Of a stretch of 64,000 bases of DNA, positions 43,544 through 50,913 are shown piece after piece; position 1 is the stretch's first letter; each line of letters begins with the position of its first letter. The DNA comes from SURF-13 sp041695325 (GTDB taxonomy: Bacteria > Pseudomonadota > Gammaproteobacteria > SURF-13), in NCBI GenBank assembly GCA_041695325.1, contig JBGFRC010000024.1, positions 1-64,000 of the forward strand. Direction: 5' to 3'. Under the pieces are notes generated by a model, which ran no database searches, was not told the origin of the DNA, and worked only from the letters and a program-made list of their open reading frames with translations. The translations under genes were made by a program, and so were the position numbers.

Positions 43544-44637
43544 ACACGATTGAAGACATCATCGCCGACATCCGCGCCGGCAAGATGGTCATCCTGCTGG
43601 ATGACGAAGGACGCGAGAACGAAGGCGACCTCATCATGGCCGCAATTCACGCGCGCGCGGAGGACATCAACTTCATGGCGCGCTACGGCCGCGGCCTGAT
43701 CTGCCTCACGCTCACGCGCGAACGCTGTGAGGTCTTGCGCCTGCCGCTCATGGTGAGCGACAACTACACCCAGCACGGCACTAACTTCACTCTCTCCATC
43801 GAAGCCGCGCGCGGCGTCACCACCGGCATCTCGGCGCGGGACCGTGCGCACACCATCCGCACCGCGGTGGCGCCGAACGCCCGGCCTTCCGACCTGGTGC
43901 AGCCCGGACACGTCTTTCCGCTCATGGCGCAGCCGGGCGGGGTGCTGACGCGCGCCGGTCACACCGAGGCGGCCTGCGATCTCGCCCGTCTCGCCGGACT
44001 CGAACCCGCGGGCGTGATCGTGGAAATCCTGAACGAGGACGGCAGCATGGCGCGCCGCCCCGATCTGGAACAATTCGCGCTCGTGCACGGCCTCAAGATC
44101 GGCACCATCGCCGATCTTATCCGTCACCGCATGCAATCGGAAAAAACCGTGCGGCGCGTGTCCGATACGCGCGTACAGACCGGCAGCGGCGAGTTCAGGC
44201 TGGTGACCTATCGTGATACCATAGACCATGAGCTGCATCTCGCCCTGGTGCGCGGCGTGATTGAGAAGGACAAGGCGACGCCGGTGCGCGTACACCTTCC
44301 CACCACCTGCGACGCGGTGGGCATGTTGCGCGCCGACGGCAGTTGGACCCTGCACAGCGCCCTGCACTACATCGCCGCGCAGAATCATGGCGTGGCGGTG
44401 GTGCTGCGCCGGCCGGAAACACCGGATGAGCTGCTGCAGCGTCTGGTGCAGCGCGGCGCGGCGCATGAGGCCACGGCGGACATCCGCACCTATGGCGTGG
44501 GCGCGCAGATACTCGCCGATCTTGGTGTGCGCAAGATGCAGGTGCTAAGCGCGCCCAAGAAAATACACGCGCTGTCCGGATTTGATCTGGAGATTGTGGA
44601 GTACGTGGCGCAACCGCCTGTGGCGAGCGGCGAGTAG
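43534..44637 (+). CDS. ribBX: 3,4-dihydroxy-2-butanone-4-phosphate synthase with degenerate GTP cyclohydrolase II domain (RibBX)
   Basis: 367 residues. The N-terminal 200 are an intact DHBP synthase (DDEGRENEGDLIMAA, NYTQHGTNFTLSIEA, GHVFPLMAQPGGVLTRAGHTEAACDLARLAG). The C-terminal 165 align in position with GTP cyclohydrolase II but lack its three zinc cysteines: where RibA has SEC...RCDCG, this protein reads VRVHLPTTCDAVGMLRADGSW. This matches the proteobacterial RibBX variant, whose RibX half is not a working cyclohydrolase. A separate ribA should therefore exist elsewhere. Confidence 0.92.
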   Translation: MPLNTIEDIIADIRAGKMVILLDDEGRENEGDLIMAAIHARAEDINFMARYGRGLICLTLTRERCEVLRLPLMVSDNYTQHGTNFTLSIEAARGVTTGISARDRAHTIRTAVAPNARPSDLVQPGHVFPLMAQPGGVLTRAGHTEAACDLARLAGLEPAGVIVEILNEDGSMARRPDLEQFALVHGLKIGTIADLIRHRMQSEKTVRRVSDTRVQTGSGEFRLVTYRDTIDHELHLALVRGVIEKDKATPVRVHLPTTCDAVGMLRADGSWTLHSALHYIAAQNHGVAVVLRRPETPDELLQRLVQRGAAHEATADIRTYGVGAQILADLGVRKMQVLSAPKKIHALSGFDLEIVEYVAQPPVASGE

Positions 44638-44690
44638 CAAGCGGAAAATCTTGTTCATCGCCTGCCGCTCAGTGTGAGCACTACGTTCAA

Positions 44691-45215
44691 ATGAAAAAAT
44701 CCAGACCCGCCGAAGCTGCCTTCTCATCGCGCGGCGTACGTGTCGCCATCATCGCAGCGCGCTTCAACGCCGATATCGTGGAAGGTCTGCTGAACGGCGC
44801 GCTGACGGCGTTACAGCGCTACGGCGTAGCGCGCAATCGCATACATGTGGTGCGCGTGCCGGGGGCGTTTGAAATACCGCTGGCGGCGAAACTTTTAAGC
44901 ACCACGGGCGACTACGACGCGCTCATCGCGCTCGGCGCGGTGGTGCGCGGCGAGACGCCGCACTTTGAATACGTGTGCGGCGCCTGCGCCCAGGGTTTGC
45001 TGCAAACCACCTGGTGGCTCGACATGCCGGTCGGCTTCGGCGTGCTGACCGTGAACAATATGCGTCAGGCCGCGGCGCGCGCGCGTCCCGGCGTCAACAA
45101 CAAGGGCGCGGAGGCTGCGCTCGCCGCGCTGGAGATGATTCAATTCCAGCGCGAATCCGGCGTCTCTCGCGCCGGCTTCGGCAGGAAGGCGCGCGCACGG
45201 CGCGGCGCGGCATGA
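44691..45215 (+). CDS. ribH: 6,7-dimethyl-8-ribityllumazine synthase
   Basis: Joins dihydroxybutanone phosphate with the ribityl-pyrimidine. 174 residues: ARFNADIVEGLLNGAL, VRVPGAFEIPLAAKLL, ALGAVVRGETPHFEYV (catalytic His) and GVLTVNNMRQAAARA, NKGAEAALAALEM. The last 20 residues are basic (GRKARARRGAA) and unusual. Overlaps nusB by 4 bp (ATGA). Confidence 0.96.
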   Translation: MKKSRPAEAAFSSRGVRVAIIAARFNADIVEGLLNGALTALQRYGVARNRIHVVRVPGAFEIPLAAKLLSTTGDYDALIALGAVVRGETPHFEYVCGACAQGLLQTTWWLDMPVGFGVLTVNNMRQAAARARPGVNNKGAEAALAALEMIQFQRESGVSRAGFGRKARARRGAA

Positions 45216-45637
45216 AACATGCCCGCCGCCGCGCGCGGCAGCTTGCGCTGCAAGCGCTGTATCAATGGCACGTGACACGGCAGGACAGCGCCGAGATCAG
45301 CGCGCAGTTCGTAGCGGAGCAGGACATGCGAGAGGCCTCGGTGGACTATTTCCACGAATTGCTGGAAAACGTCGTGCGGCATCACGGCGAGCTGGACGCG
45401 CTGCTCACCCCGCTGCTGGATCGTCCGCTTGATGAAGTGGACCCGGTAGAATGCACCATCCTGCGCATCGGTGCTTATGAATTACAGCACCGGCCGGACA
45501 TCCCGTACCGCGTGGTCATCAACGAGGCGCTGGAGCTGGCCAAGCTGTTCGGCAGCGCGCACAGCCACAAATACGTCAACGGCATCCTGGACAAGCTCGC
45601 GCGCCGATTGCGCCCGGTGGAACTCGCTGGAGCTTGA
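45212..45637 (+). CDS. nusB: Transcription antitermination factor NusB
   Basis: 141 residues, all-helical: RRRARQLALQALYQWHVT, VDYFHELLENVV, LDEVDPVECTILRIGAYEL, YRVVINEALELAKLFG and HKYVNGILDKLA. Binds boxA RNA with NusE/S10 in rRNA antitermination. The ribH-nusB-thiL-pgpA order is standard in gammaproteobacteria. Confidence 0.97.
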   Translation: MKHARRRARQLALQALYQWHVTRQDSAEISAQFVAEQDMREASVDYFHELLENVVRHHGELDALLTPLLDRPLDEVDPVECTILRIGAYELQHRPDIPYRVVINEALELAKLFGSAHSHKYVNGILDKLARRLRPVELAGA

Positions 45638-45639
45638 AC

Positions 45640-46599
45640 ATGGATGAATTTGCGCTGATCGAGCGCTATTTCGCGCGCCGCGCCGCGCGCATGCGCTCGC
45701 CGCTCGTCGTCCTCGGCATTGGTGACGACGCGGCCGTGCTCGATATTCCCGCAGGGATGCAGCTTGCCGCATCCGTAGATACGCTGGTTTCCGGCGTGCA
45801 TTTTCCAACCCGCACCGAACCCTATGATATCGGCTACAAGGCGCTGGCGGTCAATTTAAGCGACATGTCGGCGATGGGCGCGGAGCCCATTGCCGCCACG
45901 CTCGCCCTCACCCTGCCGGAAGCCGATGAAGGCTGGCTGCAGGCGTTCAGCGACGGTTTTTTCGACCTCGCCGAACGCTACCGGGTACAGATCATCGGCG
46001 GCGACACCACGCGCGGCCCGCTTTCCATCACGGTGCAAATACACGGCTTGTTACCGCGGGGCGCCGCGCTATTGCGCAGCGGCGCGCGCCCGGATGATGC
46101 GATTTACATCACAGGCACGCTGGGTGATGCCGGTTTGGGGTTGCTTGTCGCGCAAAGCAAACAGCAAGTACCTGGGCCGCAACACGCGCTCGACAGGCTC
46201 AATCGCCCCGAACCGCGCGTGCGGGAAGGCATGGCGCTGCGCGGCATCGCCGACAGCGCAATAGACGTTTCCGACGGCCTCGTGGCCGATCTCGGCCACA
46301 TTCTGAAGGCAAGCGGCGCAGGCGCGCGGCTCGATGTGGATGCGCTGCCGCTCTCGCCCGCTGTACGCGCCTGCGGCGAAGAGCGGGCTCGTGCGCTTGC
46401 GCTCAGCGCCGGAGATGATTACGAACTCTGCTTCACCGTTCCGCCATCCAAAGAAGCGGCGCTCAAACGCACGTTCGGGGCGTTTTCCTGCGGCTACACG
46501 CGCATCGGTCTCATTGAGACTGAGCCCGGTTTGCGCTGTATGCGCGCTGATGGCTCTCTCTATATACCCAAAGCATCCGGCTATGACCACTTCAAGTAA
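45640..46599 (+). CDS. thiL: Thiamine-monophosphate kinase
   Basis: Phosphorylates thiamine monophosphate to thiamine diphosphate. 319 residues of the PurM/ThiL superfamily: LGIGDDAAVLD, SVDTLVSGVHFP, NLSDMSAMGAEP, IIGGDTTRGPLSIT, DVSDGLVADLGHIL and LSAGDDYELCFTVP. Start ATG 45640, 2 bp after the nusB stop. Overlaps pgpA by 17 bp. Confidence 0.96.
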   Translation: MDEFALIERYFARRAARMRSPLVVLGIGDDAAVLDIPAGMQLAASVDTLVSGVHFPTRTEPYDIGYKALAVNLSDMSAMGAEPIAATLALTLPEADEGWLQAFSDGFFDLAERYRVQIIGGDTTRGPLSITVQIHGLLPRGAALLRSGARPDDAIYITGTLGDAGLGLLVAQSKQQVPGPQHALDRLNRPEPRVREGMALRGIADSAIDVSDGLVADLGHILKASGAGARLDVDALPLSPAVRACGEERARALALSAGDDYELCFTVPPSKEAALKRTFGAFSCGYTRIGLIETEPGLRCMRADGSLYIPKASGYDHFK

Positions 46600-47083
46600 A
46601 AGGTCAGCCCTGCCCGCGCACGTATGGCGCAATCCGGCGCATAGTCTGGCTTTCGGCCTCGGCCTCGGCGCGCTGCCTTACGCGCCCGGCACCTTCGGCA
46701 CGCTGCTCGGCGTGGCGCTGTATCTCGTCATGCAACCCTTACCCCTGTGGGGCTATCTCGCGTTGACCGCGCTGCTGTTCCTCATCGGCATCGCGCTCTG
46801 TGCCAGCGCCGCGCGCGCGCTCGGCGCGCGCGATCACCCCGGCATCGTGTGGGACGAAGCGGTAGGCTATCTCATCACCATGAGCGCCGCCCCTCCGGGC
46901 TGGGCTTGGGCAGCTATAGGCTTCGTCTTGTTCCGTCTGTTCGACGTCTGGAAGCCCTGGCCGGTGCGCCTGTGCGACCGGAAAATCCACGGCGGCTTCG
47001 GCATCATGCTGGATGATGCGCTGGCCGCCCTTTACGCCATGCTGGTATTACACTTTATCTACTTCTTATATGAACAAATTTGA
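46583..47083 (+). CDS. pgpA: Phosphatidylglycerophosphatase A
   Basis: 166-residue inner-membrane enzyme making phosphatidylglycerol. Motifs GLGALPYAPGTFGTLLGV, IVWDEAVGYLITM, LFRLFDVWKPWPV, and DRKIHGGFGIMLDDALAALYA (conserved acidic site). Three to four hydrophobic helices. Starts inside the thiL end and ends inside the next gene, so the run thiL-pgpA-47070 is translationally tight. Confidence 0.95.
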   Translation: MTTSSKRSALPAHVWRNPAHSLAFGLGLGALPYAPGTFGTLLGVALYLVMQPLPLWGYLALTALLFLIGIALCASAARALGARDHPGIVWDEAVGYLITMSAAPPGWAWAAIGFVLFRLFDVWKPWPVRLCDRKIHGGFGIMLDDALAALYAMLVLHFIYFLYEQI

Positions 47084-47930
47084 AAAACTGCGCGACATGG
47101 AATCGTTCAGCAATGACATGTTCAATCGCATCTTCGCGTTTCAGCAGAAGTTGCATCCGGCGTGGAATGAGACCCTGTCCTTTGACGAACGCATCAAGGA
47201 TTTGCCGTTACATTATCTGGTGTTCAGCAACCCCGACCGCGACCCCAAACTGCTGGGCCCCACGATTGCGCCGTATTATCCGCTGCACGGCGAGATACGC
47301 GCGCTGGCGCACTATATCAAGCAGGTGGCGCACCACCCCGTGGTGTGCGATCTGCACCCCGGCAACGGCTTCATCGGCAGCCTGCTGGCGCGCGAGGGTG
47401 TAAAGGTGATCGGCGTGCGCGATGCAAAGGCCAAGCCGAACCAGATCAAGGACTTTTACGACGGCGCTTGTTATGAAATGCGCGAGGCTCGCTGCGCGCC
47501 CATCGGTTTCCCGTTCGACGTGGCGTTTTCCTCCTGGATGCCGGCGGGCATAAACCTCACACCGCAGATAGTCCGCTATGCGCCCAAGCTCATCATCTTC
47601 ATGCATACCGATCATGTGGATGAAACCACCTGCAGCCCTCAGACCGGCACGCCGGAAGCATTTCGCGATCTTCCCGCGCGCTACAGGTTAATCGCCGAGT
47701 GGGATGTTACGCGCCCGCGGGACATGTTCCGCGAAATCTGGCCTGACTTAAGCCCCAATATTGAAGAGACGCGCCGGGTAAAAATTTACGCCGACACGCC
47801 GTTTCACCACTTGCACGCGCCGGACGCGGATTCGAGCGGCGAAAAATACCCGTGGGAAAATGAACTGGACGTGATACTGCTCGCCCTGGAAGCCAAGGCG
47901 CACTTGCGCACCATGGGACATCAACTATAG
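47070..47930 (+). CDS. Uncharacterised protein with Rossmann/SAM-binding-like loop
   Basis: 286 residues, soluble. Coupled to pgpA by a 14-bp overlap. The middle (about 105-200) reads like a nucleotide-binding fold: VVCDLHPGNGFIGSLLAREGVKVIGV resembles a methyltransferase motif I (DxxxGxG), followed by SSWMPAGINLTPQIVRYAPKLIIFMHTDHVDE. The N-terminal 100 residues contain SFSNDMFNRIFAFQQKLHPAWNETLSFDERIKD-type helices. The motif IV seen in known methyltransferases is not evident. A member of an unassigned family; methyltransferase is a guess. ATG at 47097 is an alternative start. Confidence 0.75.
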   Translation: MNKFEKLRDMESFSNDMFNRIFAFQQKLHPAWNETLSFDERIKDLPLHYLVFSNPDRDPKLLGPTIAPYYPLHGEIRALAHYIKQVAHHPVVCDLHPGNGFIGSLLAREGVKVIGVRDAKAKPNQIKDFYDGACYEMREARCAPIGFPFDVAFSSWMPAGINLTPQIVRYAPKLIIFMHTDHVDETTCSPQTGTPEAFRDLPARYRLIAEWDVTRPRDMFREIWPDLSPNIEETRRVKIYADTPFHHLHAPDADSSGEKYPWENELDVILLALEAKAHLRTMGHQL

Positions 47931-48758
47931 AAACCGCATCGAGAGATCAACCGCCTGGACGTTCTTGGTCAGCGCGCCCACGGAAATAAAATCCACCCCG
48001 GTTTCCGCGATGGCGCGGATGTTTTCCAGCGTCACGCCGCCGGAGACTTCCAGCAGGGCGCGCTTCCGGGTTTCCCGCACCGCGGTTTTCAAATCGGACA
48101 GGGTGAAATTGTCGAGCAGGATGCGTTTGGCACCGGCATGCAGCGCTTCGCTCAACTCCGCCAAATTACGCACTTCGACTTCCACCGCTACATCCTGAGG
48201 CGCGGAAATCTGCGCCGCGCGCAGCGCGGCGGTCAGCGAGCCCGCGGCGCGGATGTGGTTTTCCTTGATGAGAATTCCGTCGTAGAGACCCGTGCGGTGA
48301 TTGTGACAGCCGCCGCACGCTACGGCGTACTTTTGCGCGCGGCGCAGGCCGGGCAGGGTCTTGCGCGTGTCCAGCACCTTGACGCCCGTGCCGCGCACCG
48401 CGTCGGCATAACGGCGCGCCAGCGTCGCGGTGCCGGACAGGGTTTGCAGGAAATTCAGCGCCGTGCGCTCGCCGCTGAGCAGGGCGCGCGCCGGGCCCTG
48501 CACCGTGCACACAACCTGATCCGGCGCTATGGCCTCACCGTCCGCCACGCGCCAGGCCACCCTCGCCGCCGCATCCAGTTCACGAAACACGGCATCAAAC
48601 CACGCCGCGCCGCACAACACCGCCGCCTCGCGGCTGATGACCTCCGCCCTGGCTGAAGCGCAGGGCGAAATGAGCGCCGCGGTAAGATCACCCGCGCCGA
48701 TATCCTCCGCCAGCGCGCGGCGCACGTCTTCGAGAATAGTGGGCGCAGGTGGCAACAT
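47925..48758 (-). CDS. nadC: Quinolinate phosphoribosyltransferase (decarboxylating)
   Basis: Final de novo step to nicotinate mononucleotide. 277 residues: EDIGAGDLTA, LNFLQTLSGTATLARRYADAV, DTRKTLPGLR, CGGCHNHRTGLYDGILIKENH, VEVEVRNL, LLDNF and EVSGGVTLENIRAIAETGVDFISVGALTK. Convergent with 47070, overlapping by 6 bp. Quinolinate synthase genes are not in the window. Confidence 0.97.
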   Translation of the reverse strand: MLPPAPTILEDVRRALAEDIGAGDLTAALISPCASARAEVISREAAVLCGAAWFDAVFRELDAAARVAWRVADGEAIAPDQVVCTVQGPARALLSGERTALNFLQTLSGTATLARRYADAVRGTGVKVLDTRKTLPGLRRAQKYAVACGGCHNHRTGLYDGILIKENHIRAAGSLTAALRAAQISAPQDVAVEVEVRNLAELSEALHAGAKRILLDNFTLSDLKTAVRETRKRALLEVSGGVTLENIRAIAETGVDFISVGALTKNVQAVDLSMRFL

Positions 48759-48828
48759 GCGCCTAGGGTAAAGTCAAACCATAAAAAAGGCCAGGCTGTT
48801 GCTGATACACCCAGCCTTCCGCCCCCCA

Positions 48829-48851
48829 CCCCCTCACCCCAAGGGAGGGGG
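48829..48851. repeat. CCCCCTC/GAGGGGG-type palindrome
   Basis: CCCCCTCACCCC-AA-GGGAGGGGG in the 234-bp gap between nadC and sua5; one mismatch pair. Same family as 7857-7882. Confidence 0.7.
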
Positions 48852-48854
48852 ATT

Positions 48855-48992
48855 GGCACGCCTTCTGCGACGCGCCACTTACGCATGTTGCGCACGCGCG
48901 GAATGCGGTAACACAGCGCTTCGCCGAGGTCATAATGGTCGCCCATGGCGAGCACGCCGCCTGCGCTTGTCAAAAACTCGACGCGCTCAACT
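48855..48992 (-). pseudogene. Cryptic coding segment downstream of sua5
   Basis: In one minus-strand frame this stretch reads VERVEFLTSAGGVLAMGDHYDLG, then EALCYRIPRVRNMRKWRVAEG, which looks protein-like, before running into the CCCCTCACC palindrome and on into the nadC start. There is no plausible start codon after the sua5 stop except an internal ATG (MGDHYDLG). Either a short gene whose 3' end was replaced by the repeat, or a remnant. Family not recognised. Confidence 0.35.
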
Positions 48993-49964
48993 TCATTGAC
49001 CCGTCTGCGCGGCGCGGGTAAGACGGTCGCGCACCGCGAGCCAGGCATCGTCATCTGGCACAGCCTCGATCAGCAGCGCGTCGTAGCGTGCGGCGTCGGC
49101 CGCGCGCAGTGTGGCGTACAAATCGTGCGCGTAGGACATCGGATCGGAAGACAGAAAATAATAATGCGCCTGGGCGAATTGCGCGGGCTGCGTGCAGGTA
49201 ATCACCGCCACGCGTTGGTTTTGCGCGAGCAGCAGGCGGATTTGTTGCTCCAGATTTTCACGTGCGACGATACGCAGAGGTGTAACAGGCGCGTAATGCC
49301 TGGCCAGCAGACCCGGCGCCCGCAGGCGTTTTTCCTCCGCGCCGCCGAGCGCCACGGTAACGCCGAGCGCTACGCTCAACTGCGCCTGCGAAATTGCGCC
49401 GGGGCGCAGAATCACCGGGCGCGCATCCAGCAGACTCACGATGGTGGACTCCAGCCCCACTTGGCACGCGCCGCCGTCCAGTGTTATGTCCACTTCATCG
49501 CCCAATTCGTCACGCACGTGTTGCGCGGTGGTGGGGCTGACATGGCCGAAGCGGTTGGCCGAGGGCGCGGCGACGGCGCCGCCGAATTGTTGCAGCAGCG
49601 CCAGGGCCACGGGATGGCCGGGCACGCGCAGGCCCACACTGTCCTGTCCGCCGGTGACGTTGTCCGGCACTATGCGCGAGCGCGGTAAAATCAGGGTGAG
49701 CGGTCCGGGCCAGAATTTTTCCGCGAGCAGGTGCGCCGCGCGCGGGATGTCGCGCGCCCAGTTTTCAAGATAAAAAGCATCAGGCAGATGCACAATGAGC
49801 GGGTGATCAAGAGGACGGCGCTTGATGGCATAGATGCGCGCGACGGCCCGGGGATTGAGCGCGTCCGCGCCCAGGCCGTACACCGTTTCGGTGGGAAACG
49901 CCACCACCCCGCCCGCGCGCAAGCACTCGGCGGCGCGCGCGATGTCCTCGCGCGACGTGCTCAT
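48993..49964 (-). CDS. sua5: Threonylcarbamoyl-AMP synthase, Sua5 type
   Basis: Makes threonylcarbamoyl-AMP for the t6A37 modification of ANN-decoding tRNAs. 323 residues: YrdC domain (1-205; PTETVYGLGADALNPRAVARIYAIKRRPLDHPL, FWPGPLTLIL, VGLRVPGHPVA, AAPSANRFGHVSPT, STIVSL) plus the Sua5 C-terminal domain (215-323; APGLLARHYAP). Many gammaproteobacteria carry only the shorter TsaC, so the two-domain form is worth noting. Overlaps purC by 4 bp. Confidence 0.95.
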   Translation of the reverse strand: MSTSREDIARAAECLRAGGVVAFPTETVYGLGADALNPRAVARIYAIKRRPLDHPLIVHLPDAFYLENWARDIPRAAHLLAEKFWPGPLTLILPRSRIVPDNVTGGQDSVGLRVPGHPVALALLQQFGGAVAAPSANRFGHVSPTTAQHVRDELGDEVDITLDGGACQVGLESTIVSLLDARPVILRPGAISQAQLSVALGVTVALGGAEEKRLRAPGLLARHYAPVTPLRIVARENLEQQIRLLLAQNQRVAVITCTQPAQFAQAHYYFLSSDPMSYAHDLYATLRAADAARYDALLIEAVPDDDAWLAVRDRLTRAAQTGQ

Positions 49965-50842
49965 CCGGTCAGCAGGCTGAGCGCCTGCTGATAGCGCTCG
50001 GCGGTGGCGCGCACCACGTGCGGCGGTAATTCCGGCGCAGGAGGTTGCTTGTTCCAGCCTATGCTCTCCAGGTAGTCGCGCACGTATTGCTTGTCGAAGC
50101 TGGGCGGATTCGTGCCGGGTTGGTAGCTGTCGCTGGCCCAGAAACGCGAAGAGTCGGGGGTCAGCGCCTCGTCTATCAAGGTCAGCTCGCCCTGCTCATC
50201 CACGCCGAACTCGAACTTGGTGTCGGCGACAATGATGCCGCGCCCAGCGGCGTATTTCATGGACTCCAAATATAAGGCAAGGCTCATCGCCTCGACTTGA
50301 CGCGCCAGATCGGTTCCGATCAATTGCCGCATTTGCTCGATGCGCAGCGGCTCATCATGCCGGCCCGGGCCACCCTTGGTGGTGGGGGTGAACATCGCCT
50401 CCGGTATCTGCTCGGCCTGCTGCATGCCAGGCGGCATGCGAACGCCGTTCACCGTGCCCTTTTCCCGGTACTCCTTCCACGCCGAACCTGCAAGAAAGCC
50501 GCGCACCACCGCCTCCAGCGGCAACGCCTTGAGTTTGCGCACCACCACGGCGCGCCCCGCGACCTGCGCGCGTTCCGCTTCGCTCTTCACCACCTCTTCG
50601 GGGGCCGTCGCGGTGAGGTGATTGGGCATGAGGTAAGCGAGCCGCCCGAACCAGAAGTTGGACAAGGCGTTCAACACCCGGCCCTTGCCAGGAATAGGCG
50701 TGGGCAGCACCACGTCGAAGGCCGAGATGCGGTCCGTGGTGACGATGAGCAGATGCCGCTCATCCACCTCGTAGAGATCGCGCACTTTGCCGCGCGCAAG
50801 CAGCGGCAGGCTTTGGATAGTGGAGTAAAACAAGGCGTCCAT
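49961..50842 (-). CDS. purC: SAICAR synthetase (phosphoribosylaminoimidazole-succinocarboxamide synthase)
   Basis: Ligates aspartate to CAIR in purine synthesis. 293 residues of the longer (yeast-like) class: LLARGKVRDLYEV, LLIVTTDRISAFDVVLPTPIPGKG, VVRGFLAGSAWKEY, FTPTTKG, IVADTKFEFGVDEQGELTLIDEALTPDSSRFW. Start at ATG 50842 (MDALFYSTIQ). Upstream gene is the Kef antiporter on the same strand, with 71 bp between. Confidence 0.96.
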   Translation of the reverse strand: MDALFYSTIQSLPLLARGKVRDLYEVDERHLLIVTTDRISAFDVVLPTPIPGKGRVLNALSNFWFGRLAYLMPNHLTATAPEEVVKSEAERAQVAGRAVVVRKLKALPLEAVVRGFLAGSAWKEYREKGTVNGVRMPPGMQQAEQIPEAMFTPTTKGGPGRHDEPLRIEQMRQLIGTDLARQVEAMSLALYLESMKYAAGRGIIVADTKFEFGVDEQGELTLIDEALTPDSSRFWASDSYQPGTNPPSFDKQYVRDYLESIGWNKQPPAPELPPHVVRATAERYQQALSLLTG

Positions 50843-50913
50843 ATACGTTATTACCAAAGTTCCTATTTTTCACCGCTCAAGCTGTCGTCATGCCACGCTC
50901 TTGTGGCTATGAG

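Noticed and set aside
50880..50912. Terminator after the Kef-type gene
   Set aside because: A GCCAC/GTGGC stem exists but is imperfect and not followed by a T-run in the direction of transcription.
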